Source of the DNA: Aquisphaera giovannonii | Lineage (GTDB): Bacteria; Planctomycetota; Planctomycetia; Isosphaerales; Isosphaeraceae | Reading direction: 5' to 3' | Assembly (NCBI RefSeq): GCF_008087625.1 | Contig: NZ_CP042997.1 | Span: forward strand, 5,828,001 to 5,892,000 | Length of the DNA: 64,000 nucleotides | In this document: in pieces, positions 52,336-61,270 of the stretch | Position numbering within the stretch: the first letter of the stretch is position 1 | Layout: each line of letters begins with the position of its first letter | The notes under the pieces: generated by a model | What the model saw: only the letters and a program-made list of their open reading frames with translations | What the model was told of the DNA's origin: nothing | The model's database searches: none | Made by a program: the position numbers and the translations under genes

Positions 52336-52498
52336 GGGCCCACCCCGCTTCGCTCACCGCGACGCCTCGCCGGACTGGCCGACGACCCCGGCGCGGGATG
52401 CTCCCCCTTGGTTTCGTCGCGACGGTGGCGACGGCTTCAATGATTGTGGCGGCCGGGGGGGGCGGTGCCGGGGTCGCGCCGGGGGCGTCGCGCCTCGG

Positions 52499-52867
52499 TC
52501 ACTTCGGCGGCATGGTGGGGAGCCCGACGGGGTAGGTCCCCCGGGCGGCCTCGACGCTCCACCCGACGCCGTCGGCCCCGGGCAGGAAGGTGACCGTGAA
52601 GTCGGTGCCCTGGACCGTCACCCCGTAGCTGGCCCTCACCCTGGCCATCCCCGGGTTCTTCTCCAGGTACAGGGCCGCCAGGCCGATCGCGTCGAGCGCC
52701 CCTGCGTCCAGCTCGTCCCGCCGGACCCGGGCGGTCTCCGACCGCAGGAAGCTCGCGGTGGTCCGGTGGACGGCCGCCCACAGGCTGAACAGGAGCGCCA
52801 GGAACAGCAGCACGATCGTGAGGGAGGAGCCGCGGCGACGGCCGAGGCGGTCGGGTGCGGGCATCAT
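52499..52867 (-). CDS. gspK: GspK-like minor pseudopilin
   Basis: A 122-residue protein with the prepilin pattern but no Glu at position +5: RRRGSSLTIVLLFLALLFSL, followed by a charged helix and a short C-terminal domain (YLEKNPGMARVRASYGVTVQ). Lack of the +5 Glu is typical of GspK, which sits at the pilus tip and lets the pseudopilus assemble. It is shorter than classical GspK (about 300). Its ATG overlaps the TGA of the upstream gspJ (ATGA). Confidence 0.65.
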   Translation of the reverse strand: MMPAPDRLGRRRGSSLTIVLLFLALLFSLWAAVHRTTASFLRSETARVRRDELDAGALDAIGLAALYLEKNPGMARVRASYGVTVQGTDFTVTFLPGADGVGWSVEAARGTYPVGLPTMPPK

Positions 52868-53487
52868 GACTCCGGCCACGTCGGCCATTGGACGTGGAAG
52901 ACGTAGACGCCGCGGAAGCTCGGGAAGGGCCCGCGGCCCTGGGGATTCGGGCCGGGCCCGGGGTCGGGATGCTGAAGCGTCAGCGTGACCTTCGGGCCGG
53001 CCGCCTCCGGCTCGACGAGGAAGCCCGCCACGTGCCGCGCGACGGCCACCGGGCCGGCCCCGGGGGTCTGGCTCCGGACGAGCTCCGTCCCCGCCTGCTG
53101 GTAGGTCACGGTGTACTGGCCCACGCCGTCCACGCCCGAGAAGGTGAGGGTCAGGGCGGGGCCCGCGACGGCCGGCGGGCTCCCGGTGAGCCGGCAGTCC
53201 TCGAGCGACCCCCGCGAGCCGCCGCCGTCAGGGGTGAGGTAGCCCCCGAGGTCGCGGGCCAGGGCCTCCGCCGCCAGCGAGGCCTCCAGGGCCAGCCTGG
53301 TGCGGCCGTCCACCTCCGCCGCCGGCCTGGCGAACGCCGCCACCGCCCCGGCCAGGAGCAGCGCCAGGAGCCCGCTCAGGAGGGTCGCGACCACCATCTC
53401 GGCGATCGTGAAGCCGCCCCGCCCGCCGCCCGCCCCCGCCTGCTTCCTTTTGATGTGCATGGCCGGATCGCCCGATTGGGCCCTCAT
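52864..53487 (-). CDS. gspJ: GspJ-like minor pseudopilin
   Basis: A 207-residue prepilin with cleavage motif GGFTIAEMVVATLLSGL (G|FTIAE, Glu at +5), then a helix and a C-terminal domain with a Gly/Ser-rich loop (TPDGGGSRGSLEDCRL) and strand GVGQYTVTYQQAG. GspJ is a minor pseudopilin of the tip complex. Its ATG overlaps the TGA of gspI (ATGA) and the stop overlaps gspK. An internal ATG nine codons in is an alternative. Confidence 0.75.
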   Translation of the reverse strand: MRAQSGDPAMHIKRKQAGAGGGRGGFTIAEMVVATLLSGLLALLLAGAVAAFARPAAEVDGRTRLALEASLAAEALARDLGGYLTPDGGGSRGSLEDCRLTGSPPAVAGPALTLTFSGVDGVGQYTVTYQQAGTELVRSQTPGAGPVAVARHVAGFLVEPEAAGPKVTLTLQHPDPGPGPNPQGRGPFPSFRGVYVFHVQWPTWPES

Positions 53488-54002
53488 CTCGCCTCGAAGG
53501 TCGCGGTCACGGCTCCGGCGCCGACGCACCCGTCGGGGCGGAACGCCCGCAACGCCAGGGTGCTCGCGGACGGGGCGAGGGTGCCCCAGTCCGGCGCCGC
53601 CGCGGGCGAGGGCTGCCCGCCGCCCACCTGCTCCAGCCGGGCCCTCGCGGCGAGCTTCCGCGTCCACGGGTTCGGCCACGGGACGATCCGGTACTCGAAG
53701 CCGGGGGCGTCGGCGGCCGCCTGCGGGCCGCCGTCGCCGGCGATCGGGCCGCTCCGCATCGTCACGGAGGCGAGGGTGTAGGGCTTGATCGTGTGGTAGA
53801 AGTAGGGGTTCGAGGGCCCGGTCGGCTGCTCCCGCGTCAGGCGGCGGGCCTGGCGGACCTGCGTGACCACGTAAGGGCACAGCCCCGCCAGCATGACGCC
53901 CAGGACCGCGAAGGCGATCTCCAGCTCCAGGAGGACCGACGCCCCCCGCCGGCCCGGCCGGCCGGCCGGGGCCCCCCCGTGCACCATCGTCTCGGTCGCC
54001 AT
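53484..54002 (-). CDS. gspI: GspI-like minor pseudopilin
   Basis: A 172-residue prepilin-like protein. The leader reads GRRGASVLLELEIAFAVLGV; with Ala at -1 (GA|SVLLE) Glu is at +5, with Gly at -1 it is at +6, so the processing site is unusual. Then a helix and a C-terminal region of short strands (YRIVPWPNPWTRKLAARARL). The place after gspH, before gspJ, matches GspI in standard gene order. TGA overlaps the ATG of gspJ. The ATG at 54002 follows the prepilin layout. Confidence 0.65.
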   Translation of the reverse strand: MATETMVHGGAPAGRPGRRGASVLLELEIAFAVLGVMLAGLCPYVVTQVRQARRLTREQPTGPSNPYFYHTIKPYTLASVTMRSGPIAGDGGPQAAADAPGFEYRIVPWPNPWTRKLAARARLEQVGGGQPSPAAAPDWGTLAPSASTLALRAFRPDGCVGAGAVTATFEAR

Positions 54003-54031
54003 GCCGATCGCCCCGTGCCGCCCGGGCCGGC

Positions 54032-54502
54032 TCACTCGAAGCCGACCCGGATGTCGGGCTCGCCGCCCTTGGCGAGCACCCCGGTCACCTTGCCGTCCTG
54101 CGTGATCGTCAGGGCGCCCGCCCACGAGCCGCCGTTGATGCGCACGGCGGTGGCCGCGAACGAGGACGAGTCCGCCGCGACGACGCTGTAAGAATAGAAC
54201 GCGCCCGGGGCCGCCGGGTCGCCGACGTTGATCGAGGGGTCGAGCAGGTCCGACAGCTCGGCGAGGTCCGCCGCGTAGGACCGGTTCCGCAGCCAGTAGA
54301 TCCGCTCCGCCGTCCAGATCGCCCGCAGGTTGGCCCCGGCGACGTCCAGCCTCGCGGACTCCAGCGCCCGGCCGAACCGGGGGACCGCCAGGGCGACCAG
54401 CACGCCCATGGTGACGAGCACGACCATGGACTCGACCAGGGTGTAGGCCCGCGGCGGCCCCCGCCCCGGGCCGTCGCGCCGCGGGCCCCGCGGCCGGGTC
54501 AC
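54032..54502 (-). CDS. gspH: GspH-like pseudopilin
   Basis: A 156-residue prepilin starting at a GTG (54502) that overlaps the TGA of gspF. The leader ends PPRA|YTLVESMVVLVTMGVL (Ala at -1, Glu +5); the C-terminal domain is small (SYAADLAELSDLLDPSINVG, then GGSWAGALTITQDGKVTGVL). GspH is a minor pseudopilin; this one is compact. Gene order F-H-I-J-K on this strand is the classical one for T2SS. Confidence 0.7.
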   Translation of the reverse strand: MTRPRGPRRDGPGRGPPRAYTLVESMVVLVTMGVLVALAVPRFGRALESARLDVAGANLRAIWTAERIYWLRNRSYAADLAELSDLLDPSINVGDPAAPGAFYSYSVVAADSSSFAATAVRINGGSWAGALTITQDGKVTGVLAKGGEPDIRVGFE

Positions 54503-55593
54503 TTGACGTTCCCCGCCATCTCGAACATGGGCATGTAGATGGCCAGCATCATGCCGGCGATCGCGGCGCCCATGAACATGATGATGAGGGGCTCCAGCAT
54601 CTTCGTCAGCTTGAGGATCATGGCCTCCATCTTCTCCCTGTAGTACGGCGTCACCTGCTCCATGACCGCGGCGAGCTGGCCGGACTCCTCGCCCACCTGC
54701 ACCATGCTCGTGAGCATCGGCAGGAACAGGCCCGTCTCCTGGAGCGAGAGGTGGAGCGGCCGCCCCGCGGCGACCCGCGAGCGCACCCGCTTCAGGGCGT
54801 CGCGGTAGTGCGGGTCGTTCCGGAAGATCTCCCGGACCGTGTCCATGGTCTCCATCATCGGCACGCCGCTCTTCAGCAGCAGGGACAGGTTGGAGGCGAA
54901 CCGGTACATCGCCATCTCCACCCGCAGCTCGCCGACCAGGGGGAGGGCCATGAGCAGCCCGCCCACGTACCGCCGGCCGGCCTCGGTCCTCATGAGCCTG
55001 CGGGAGCCCACCGCCGCGACGACCGCGGCGACGACCCCGTAGTGGCCGTAGGCGACGACCGCGTTCGAGGCGTCCACCACGTGCCGCGTGATCGCGGGCA
55101 GCTCCGCCCCCATGTCCCGGAACATGCCGGCGAACGTCGGGACGACCAGCCAGAGCATCAGCGTGACGCAGACCACCGCGACGACGACCAGGACGCACGG
55201 GTACATCAGGGACGCCTTGACCTTGCGCCTCGTCTCGCGCGAGTCGCGGATCTGCTTGTTCAGGTCGACGAGCACCTGGGCCATCTTGCCGGTGACCTCG
55301 CCGGTGCGGATGGCCTCGATCCAGGCGAACTCGAAGACGTGCGGGTAGGCCGCCGCCGACGCGTGGAACGTGCTGCCGGCCGCGACGCGGCCGGTGATCT
55401 GCTCGAGGATGGCGCGGAGCTTCACGCTCTCGCTCTGGGCGGCGGAGATCTTCAGGGCCTGGAGCAGCGGCGTCCCGGACCCGACCAGTGTGGAGAGCTG
55501 GTGGAAGAAGGCCAGCGTGTCCTCCAGCCTGGCGGCCCGGTGCGGCCTCTTGACGACCCGGGCGTGGTCGACCACCCATTCGTTGAACGGCAA
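54499..55593 (-). CDS. gspF: Type II secretion inner-membrane platform protein GspF
   Basis: GspF/PilC-type inner-membrane platform protein (364 residues), which couples the cytoplasmic ATPase to the pseudopilus. Two GspF domains: about 25-145 (FFHQLSTLVGSGTPLLQALK, EAIRTGEVTGKMAQVLVDLN) and about 240-345 (FASNLSLLLKSGVPMMETMD, QVGEESGQLAAVMEQVTPYY), with membrane helices near 142-165 and 185-205 and at the C-terminus (LIIMFMGAAIAGMMLAIYMP). The start is TTG 55593 with GGGGAGG five bases upstream; longer versions have no family support. First gene of the minus-strand operon, divergent from gspG. Confidence 0.9.
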   Translation of the reverse strand: MPFNEWVVDHARVVKRPHRAARLEDTLAFFHQLSTLVGSGTPLLQALKISAAQSESVKLRAILEQITGRVAAGSTFHASAAAYPHVFEFAWIEAIRTGEVTGKMAQVLVDLNKQIRDSRETRRKVKASLMYPCVLVVVAVVCVTLMLWLVVPTFAGMFRDMGAELPAITRHVVDASNAVVAYGHYGVVAAVVAAVGSRRLMRTEAGRRYVGGLLMALPLVGELRVEMAMYRFASNLSLLLKSGVPMMETMDTVREIFRNDPHYRDALKRVRSRVAAGRPLHLSLQETGLFLPMLTSMVQVGEESGQLAAVMEQVTPYYREKMEAMILKLTKMLEPLIIMFMGAAIAGMMLAIYMPMFEMAGNVK

Positions 55594-55820
55594 GGCAACC
55601 TCCCCGCTCCCCGGCCGTCGCGGCCGGGACGAGCCCTCCCCCTCGACTTGTGGCCGGCCGCCGCCCGGCCCCCGCCCCAAGTCTAGTCCACGTCGCGTGG
55701 CGGCGACGCCGCCGGCCCCGCGGGCCCGCCGCGATTGACGCGAGGCGTGCGTGACCTAGGCTTCTCATGTTCCCGGCCGATGTGCCCCAGTCCAGAGACT
55801 CAACAGGAGTGTGCAAGACC

Positions 55821-56327
55821 ATGACCTACCAACTGCCCCGACCCAGGACGCGCAAGGGCTTCACCCTGGTCGAACTCGCGGTCGTGATCGTGATCATCGG
55901 CGTGCTGGCGGCCTTCGGGGTGCCCCGCTTCCTGAAGTCCGTCGAGCGCTCGAAGGCCTCGGAAGCCTTCGCGTTCCTCGCGGCCGTCCGGTCGTCCCAG
56001 GAGCGCTTCCTGGCCCAGTACGGCACGTATTCCGACAAGGTCAGCAACCTCGACATCCAGGTACCCGCCCCGGCCTACTTCAGCGTCCCCACCACGATCG
56101 ACGCCGGGGCGTCCGGCGAACTCCAGGACTCCTGGACGCTCACGCTCACCCGCACGGGGGCCTCGGCGGGCTACGGCGCCTACACGGTGACCTTCACCGA
56201 CCAGGGCTACGACAAGGCGAACTCGACCATCGACACGATGGGGGACATCAACCCGATCAGCAACAGCTCGGCCAATTCCACCGGCGGCGGCGGCAGCGGC
56301 GGCAGCGGCGGCAGCGGCGGCTCCTGA
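55821..56327 (+). CDS. gspG: Major pseudopilin GspG-like prepilin
   Basis: A 168-residue type IV prepilin: RTRKGFTLVELAVVIVIIGV (G|FTLVE; Glu +5), a long N-terminal helix and a C-terminal domain (FLAQYGTYSDKVSNLDIQVP, SWTLTLTRTGASAGYGAYTV, FTDQGYDK). The tail is a Gly/Ser repeat (about 155-168), perhaps a flexible end. The ATG at 55821 follows AGGAG about a dozen bases away. It opens the plus-strand operon, divergent from gspF; the 227-base gap should hold both promoters. Confidence 0.85.
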   Translation: MTYQLPRPRTRKGFTLVELAVVIVIIGVLAAFGVPRFLKSVERSKASEAFAFLAAVRSSQERFLAQYGTYSDKVSNLDIQVPAPAYFSVPTTIDAGASGELQDSWTLTLTRTGASAGYGAYTVTFTDQGYDKANSTIDTMGDINPISNSSANSTGGGGSGGSGGSGGS

Positions 56328-56475
56328 TCCGCCCGGGGCCCGCCGGGCGCCGCCCGCGGCGGCCGGCACGTCGTCCTGACCCGGGCGGGCGGCCCGCACG
56401 CGTCCGCCCGCCTTCCCCACCCCCCCCCCCCCACGCAGGCGGGCCCGCCCCGGGCCGCCGACCCGGAGCCCGACG

Positions 56476-57987
56476 TTGAACGCCCGCAGCCTGCTCCAGC
56501 GGCGGCCCGCGCTCGGCCTGGTCATCGGCCCGCGCGAGGCCGCTTTGAGCGTGGTGGCGACCACCCCGAGGGGCCGCCGCGAGGTCGCCCGCGAGGCCCG
56601 CGAGTACGAGGAGGACGCCCTCGCCGCGGCGGTCCACGACCTGCTCCGGCCGTGGCTCCCGCCGCCCGGCTCGCGCCGCCCCGGGCCTTGGGTCCGGGTC
56701 GCCCTGCCGGAGTCGCGGGTCTTCCAGGCGGCCCTGGCGATCACCGAGGTGAACCGCCTCGGCTCCCCCCAGAACTTTTTCCTCGAGGCGGTGCACTCCA
56801 CGAGCCTCCGCGCCGAGGACCGGATCATCGACCTGATCCGCAGGGAGGCGGGCCGGCAGCCGATCGCCTGCCTCTGCGCCTGCCCCAGGGCCCTCGTGAC
56901 GTCGCTGGCGGAGATGCTCGGCCAGATGGGGGCGCGGCTGGCGCTCGTCGAGTCCTCCCCCGCCTCGCTCCTGCGGGCGGCCGCGGCGGCCGCCCCGCCG
57001 CCCCGCGGGGGGCGGCTCTGCATGCGGTTCTTCCTGGGCCGGGGGCGGGCCATCGGGGTCACGGCCGTCGGCAGCCTGCCCCTCTTCTGGCACGCCTTCG
57101 ACCTCCCGCCGGGGCGAGAGGGCGCGTCGATCCTGGCCGCCCATTCGACCCTCCGGATGCTCGGCCGCCACAGCAAGATCGTCGCCCCCGTCGGCCGCGT
57201 GTTCCTCCACGGCCGGCCGGACCTCGACGTGGCGGTCGACCCGGCGGGGTTCCAGAAGCGCACCGGCTCCCGCCTGGTCCGCGTCGACGGCCCGGGCCAC
57301 GACCTGGCCTCCGCCGCGCTGGGCGCGGCCCTCAGCTCGCCGCTGGCCGACGCCGACGGGCACGACCTCGCCCGCGAGTTCAAGCCGCCGGTCGCCGTCC
57401 GCGACGTCTTCCCGTGGGGCGAGGCCTTCCTCCAGGGGGCCATCGTCGCCGGCGCGTCCCTGCTCCTCTGCGGCGCGGCCGCCGACGTGGAGACCCGGTA
57501 CCGCACGGCGCGGTCGGAGTCCGCCGCCTTCTCCTGGCTCCGGGAGCAGGGCTGCGAGGAGCTCGAGGCGGAGCGGAAGCTCCTGGAGGACCGCCTCAGG
57601 ACGCTGGGGGCCTTCCGGCAGTCGCGGGTCGACTGGTCCGCCCAGCTCCGCACGATCGCCGAGGACGCCCCGGCGACCACCGTCATCACGTCCCTCCTCG
57701 GGGACGACGAGGCCGAGCTGGGCGGCAGGGACGGCCGCGGCAAGCCCAAGAAGCAGCTGGTCGTCGACTTCGCCACCCCGCTGGCCGCGGGCGGCGCCAT
57801 GCCCGGCGAGATCGACCGCTTCATCTCCGAGCTCCGCGAGGAGCCGGCGATCCTCGGCCACTTCCCCACCATCGAGGTCTCCGGCCTCCGCAACGGCCTG
57901 CTCCGCAACGGCCGCGAGCCCATGGCCCTGTACAGCGTCGTCTGCCTGCCCCGGGCGGAGGCGGCGCGGGGGGCGAAGGCCCGATGA
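56476..57987 (+). CDS. gspL: GspL/PilM-like assembly protein
   Basis: A 503-residue protein. The N-terminal 300 residues have an actin-like (PilM/GspL) pattern (PALGLVIGPREAALSVVATT, VRVALPESRVFQAALAITEV, ALVESSPASLLRAA), followed by one membrane helix (about 315-332, AIVAGASLLLCGAAA), a coiled-coil (ELEAERKLLEDRLRTLGAFR) and a ferredoxin-like C-terminal domain (PN-like). This matches GspL or fused PilM-PilN, which recruits the ATPase. The start is TTG 56476, preceded by CCGGAG. Overlaps gspM by four bases (ATGA). Confidence 0.75.
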   Translation: MNARSLLQRRPALGLVIGPREAALSVVATTPRGRREVAREAREYEEDALAAAVHDLLRPWLPPPGSRRPGPWVRVALPESRVFQAALAITEVNRLGSPQNFFLEAVHSTSLRAEDRIIDLIRREAGRQPIACLCACPRALVTSLAEMLGQMGARLALVESSPASLLRAAAAAAPPPRGGRLCMRFFLGRGRAIGVTAVGSLPLFWHAFDLPPGREGASILAAHSTLRMLGRHSKIVAPVGRVFLHGRPDLDVAVDPAGFQKRTGSRLVRVDGPGHDLASAALGAALSSPLADADGHDLAREFKPPVAVRDVFPWGEAFLQGAIVAGASLLLCGAAADVETRYRTARSESAAFSWLREQGCEELEAERKLLEDRLRTLGAFRQSRVDWSAQLRTIAEDAPATTVITSLLGDDEAELGGRDGRGKPKKQLVVDFATPLAAGGAMPGEIDRFISELREEPAILGHFPTIEVSGLRNGLLRNGREPMALYSVVCLPRAEAARGAKAR

Positions 57988-58595
57988 TGAAGCCCGAGAA
58001 GCCCGCCGGCTCCGCCCTCTCGCGGGCCGTCCTCCGGCACCTCCGCGACCCCCTGCGACTCCGGTTCGCGGTGGCCGGGGCGATGCTGGCCTCGTGGTAC
58101 GTCGGGTTCTACGCCCCGACCACGGAGCGGATGGCGGCCACCGCGGGCCGCATCGAGCTGGAGCGCAGGAGGGCGGCCACGGCCGGCCAGGTCGAGGCCC
58201 TGCGCGAGCGGCTGGCCCCCTTCCGGGACCGCGTCCACCCCCGGGCCGGCGCCAACGAGCTGATCCAGTACGTGATGGCCAGGGTCCGCAGCTCGCCGAT
58301 GAAGCTCGTGGACCTGAAGCCGCAGAAGCTCAAGGAGCTGGGCGCCCTCCAGGCGATCGGCCTGCGCCTCCAGCTGGAGGCGACCTACGAGGACCTGGAC
58401 GACTTCCTCGCCTGGGCCCACAACGACCGCCTCCTGTTCCGCGTCGACGCGCTGAGGGTGGAGCCGGCGAAGGCCCCGGGCCGCCTCGCCGTGGAGCTCG
58501 ACCTGCTGAGCCTGGCGGAGGGCGCGGCGGGCAAGGGCAAGCCGGGCGGGCCCCCCAGGCCCGCGGCCGGGGGCGGGGGCGGGGCGAAATCATGA
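57984..58595 (+). CDS. gspM: GspM/PilO-like assembly protein
   Basis: A 203-residue bitopic protein with one N-terminal membrane helix (about 30-45), a coiled-coil (TERMAATAGRIELERRRAAT, QVEALRERLAPF) and a ferredoxin-like C-terminal domain (SSPMKLVDLKPQKLKELGAL, EATYEDLDDFLAWAHNDRLL) typical of PilO/GspM. Partner of the gspL product. Its first bases overlap gspL and its last overlap the next gene (ATGA each), so the operon is translationally coupled. Gly/Lys-rich tail. Confidence 0.75.
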   Translation: MMKPEKPAGSALSRAVLRHLRDPLRLRFAVAGAMLASWYVGFYAPTTERMAATAGRIELERRRAATAGQVEALRERLAPFRDRVHPRAGANELIQYVMARVRSSPMKLVDLKPQKLKELGALQAIGLRLQLEATYEDLDDFLAWAHNDRLLFRVDALRVEPAKAPGRLAVELDLLSLAEGAAGKGKPGGPPRPAAGGGGGAKS

Positions 58596-59218
58596 GCGGA
58601 CGGACGCTGGCCCGGCTGACGCCCACGATCGCCATCCTGGCGGCCATGGGCTACGCGGCCTATACGATACCCCCCCCGCCGCCCGGCGGGGGCGACGTCC
58701 CGCCCGCCGGCCGCGACCGCCGCGGGGAGGGGGCCGGCCCCCCATCGGCCCCCGCGGCGGACCCCACGCCGCCCCCCCGCGCCCGCAACCCGTTCCTGGC
58801 CGCCGCCGGTGCCGGCCCGTCGCCCGTCGGGGGCGCCGCCCTCGGCCCGGGGGCGGAGCCCGTCGCCGCCGCGGCCCGGGCCCTGACCCTGAACGCGACG
58901 TTCATCCAGGGGGGAGTCCGCTACGCCTCGATCGACGGCCGCCTCTACCGCCAGGGGCAGTCGATCGCCGGCCCCGACGGCCGCGAGACCCCCCTGGCCG
59001 TCTCCCAGGTGGCGGCCGACCACGTGGTCCTCGTCGCCGGCGGCGCGCGGTACACCCTGGCGTATCCCGACGACCTCTCCCCCCGGCCCGCCGCCCGCGA
59101 CGCCGGGCCCCGCGGGGGCCGCGCGACGCCCCGCGGCGGGCCGCCCCCGGCCTCGCCCCCGGCCCGGGCCCACGCGGCGGGCCCTCGCCGCGCCGCGGCG
59201 GGCGCCCCGGGCCGTTGA
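58592..59218 (+). CDS. GspC/PilP-like periplasmic assembly protein
   Basis: A 208-residue bitopic protein: N-terminal helix (about 9-25), a Pro-rich linker, then a small beta domain (RNPFLAAAG, LTLNATFIQGGVRYASIDGR, LYRQGQSIAG, VSQVAADHVVLVAGGARYTL) matching the homology region of GspC and PilP, which contacts the secretin. The C-terminal 50 residues are low-complexity Pro/Ala/Arg. Overlaps gspM (ATGA). The assignment is by domain pattern and position. Confidence 0.65.
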   Translation: MSGRTLARLTPTIAILAAMGYAAYTIPPPPPGGGDVPPAGRDRRGEGAGPPSAPAADPTPPPRARNPFLAAAGAGPSPVGGAALGPGAEPVAAAARALTLNATFIQGGVRYASIDGRLYRQGQSIAGPDGRETPLAVSQVAADHVVLVAGGARYTLAYPDDLSPRPAARDAGPRGGRATPRGGPPPASPPARAHAAGPRRAAAGAPGR

Positions 59219-59281
59219 CGACCCCACCACACCGAGGCCGGCCCCGCGCGGCCGGATCGAGACGAGCACGGACCGACCGCC

Positions 59282-61018
59282 ATGAGCACGTACCTGGAAG
59301 CCCCCAGCGTCCAGCCTTTGATCCTCGAGCTGCTCTCCCGCGGCGGCCGGTTCAGCCTCAAGCGCCTCGAGGAGCTCGCGGAGCTCGTGGAGAAGGCCCC
59401 GCCCGGCACGCCGCCGGAGGTGGCGCTGATCCGCTCCGGGCACCTCTCCGACCGCGAGGTGGCCGACCTCTACGTCGAGGAGCTCTTCCTCCCCCGCGCC
59501 CCGGAGCCCGCCGACCCGCAGGCGACGGACAGGGACATCGCCTGCCTCCTCCCCGAGAAGCTCTGCACCGACCGGTTCCTCTGCCCGGTAGGCCTCCGCG
59601 GCGACGTCCTCGATGTCGCCTTCGTCTCGCCCGAGTCCATGGGCGTCGTCGACGAGCTCCAGCTCCTGACCGGCCTCCGCATCAACCCCCTGATCGCCCC
59701 CCTGTCCCTGGTCGAGGTCCACCTGGACGCCCTCTACCGCGCCAACCGGGAGGGCAAGGCCATCGGCGCGGGGGGCGGGGAGTTCCTCGACGACGGCCCC
59801 GAGGAGCAGGACGTCGACGAGAACGTCCTCAGCCTGGACACGCCCCCGCCCAACGACGAGAACGGGCGCATCGTCCGCCTGGTCAACCAGCTCCTGGAGC
59901 AGGCCCTCCGCAACGGCGCCAGCGACATCCACATGGAGCCCTTCGAGGACGGCTGCAAATTCCGGCTCCGGATCGACGGCGTGCTGCACGAGCTCCCCTC
60001 GCCCTCGAAGTCCGTGTTCGTCATGCTGCTCTCCCGCCTCAAGGTGCTGGCCAAGATGGACATCGCCGAGAAGCGCACGCCCCAGGACGGCGCGATCGCC
60101 CTGAGGTCCGGGGACAAGCGGGTGGACCTCCGCGTCAACACCGTGCCCACCGTGCACGGCGAGAAGATGGTGCTGCGGATCCTGGACAAGGCGGCGATCC
60201 CGATGGACCTGACCGGCCTGGGCCTGGACGAGCGCCAGTCCGCGGACCTCATGCAGTCGATCCGCGCCCCGCACGGCCTGGCGCTGGTGACCGGCCCGAC
60301 CGGCAGCGGCAAGTCCACCACGCTCTACGCCTGCCTCAACCTGCTCAACGAGCCCACGCACAACATCTGCACCGTCGAGGACCCGGTCGAGTACAAGTTC
60401 AAGGGGATGAACCAGGTCCAGGTGAAGTCGCAGGTGGGCCTGACCTTCAGCTCCGCCCTGCGGTCGTTCCTGCGGCAGGACCCGGACATCATCATGGTCG
60501 GCGAGGTCCGCGACCAGGAGACCGCGGAGATCTGCCTGCGGGCCGCGCTCACCGGCCACTTCGTCCTCTCCACGATCCACACCAACGACGCCCTCTCCGC
60601 GGTGACCCGGCTGCAGGACATGGGGATCGAGCCGTTCCTGCTCTCCTCCACCCTCCGGATCCTCGAGGCGCAGCGGCTGGTCCGCCGGCTCTGCCCCAAG
60701 TGCAAGGAGCCCTACGAGGTGGACGACGCCCTGGCCTCGCGGCACGGGCTGGTCCCGGGCGAGGTCATCTATCGGCCCAGGGGCTGCCTCCAGTGCCGGC
60801 GGATGGGCTACCGCGGCCGCATCGGCGTCTTCGAGGTCATCCGCATCACCCCGCGGCTCGCCCACCTCATCCAGACGCAGACGCCGCTGGACCAACTCCG
60901 CAAGGCCGCCCGGGAGGAGGGCATGAAGCTGCTCTACGACTCCGCCATCGACAAGGTCCGCCAGGGCCTCACCAGCCTCGAGGCCGCCCTCAGCGTGACC
61001 ATGGCCGAGGAAGGATGA
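59282..61018 (+). CDS. gspE: Type II secretion ATPase GspE
   Basis: Hexameric cytoplasmic ATPase (578 residues) powering pseudopilus assembly. An N-terminal GspE/N1E domain (about 1-150, ending FVSPESMGVVDELQLLTGLR), a linker, then the ATPase core: HMEPFEDGCKFRLRIDGVLH, AEKRTPQDGAI (Asp box region), Walker A GPTGSGKSTT (338-347), DPDIIMVGEVRDQETAE (Walker B), LSTIHTNDA (His box), and the zinc motif CPKC...CLQCRRMGYRGR. All catalytic elements are present. It is the last gene of the plus-strand operon, 63 bases after the GspC-like gene. Confidence 0.93.
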   Translation: MSTYLEAPSVQPLILELLSRGGRFSLKRLEELAELVEKAPPGTPPEVALIRSGHLSDREVADLYVEELFLPRAPEPADPQATDRDIACLLPEKLCTDRFLCPVGLRGDVLDVAFVSPESMGVVDELQLLTGLRINPLIAPLSLVEVHLDALYRANREGKAIGAGGGEFLDDGPEEQDVDENVLSLDTPPPNDENGRIVRLVNQLLEQALRNGASDIHMEPFEDGCKFRLRIDGVLHELPSPSKSVFVMLLSRLKVLAKMDIAEKRTPQDGAIALRSGDKRVDLRVNTVPTVHGEKMVLRILDKAAIPMDLTGLGLDERQSADLMQSIRAPHGLALVTGPTGSGKSTTLYACLNLLNEPTHNICTVEDPVEYKFKGMNQVQVKSQVGLTFSSALRSFLRQDPDIIMVGEVRDQETAEICLRAALTGHFVLSTIHTNDALSAVTRLQDMGIEPFLLSSTLRILEAQRLVRRLCPKCKEPYEVDDALASRHGLVPGEVIYRPRGCLQCRRMGYRGRIGVFEVIRITPRLAHLIQTQTPLDQLRKAAREEGMKLLYDSAIDKVRQGLTSLEAALSVTMAEEG

Positions 61019-61178
61019 CCGCGGCGACCGGCCGAGCGGGGCGACGGGGATGAGCCCGGTGGCCTCGGCCCGGCGACCCCGTCTCGTCGCGATGCGATCC
61101 GCCTGCCCCCGCGGACGATCCTCTCGTCCGAGGCTGCGTCGGCCTCCTCCACCCGGGACATGATTTCGGGGTGGAGGC

Positions 61179-61226
61179 ACTTACGAAAAGGTGAGTACTT
61201 GCCCCGTGGAAATCCCTTTCTACTAT
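61179..61226 (+). promoter_or_regulatory. Promoter with overlapping palindromic operator-like site
   Basis: TTGCCC (61199-61204) and TACTAT (61221-61226) are 16 bases apart, 45 bases before the SDR start. Just upstream, ACTTAC and GTGAGT (61179-61196) form an inverted repeat with a 6-base spacer and one mismatch, a shape often bound by HxlR-type repressors. Confidence 0.45.
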
Positions 61227-61270
61227 GTCCGCGTTCGGTCGGACTTTCTTCCAGAGGGGGGGGCGAGGCG

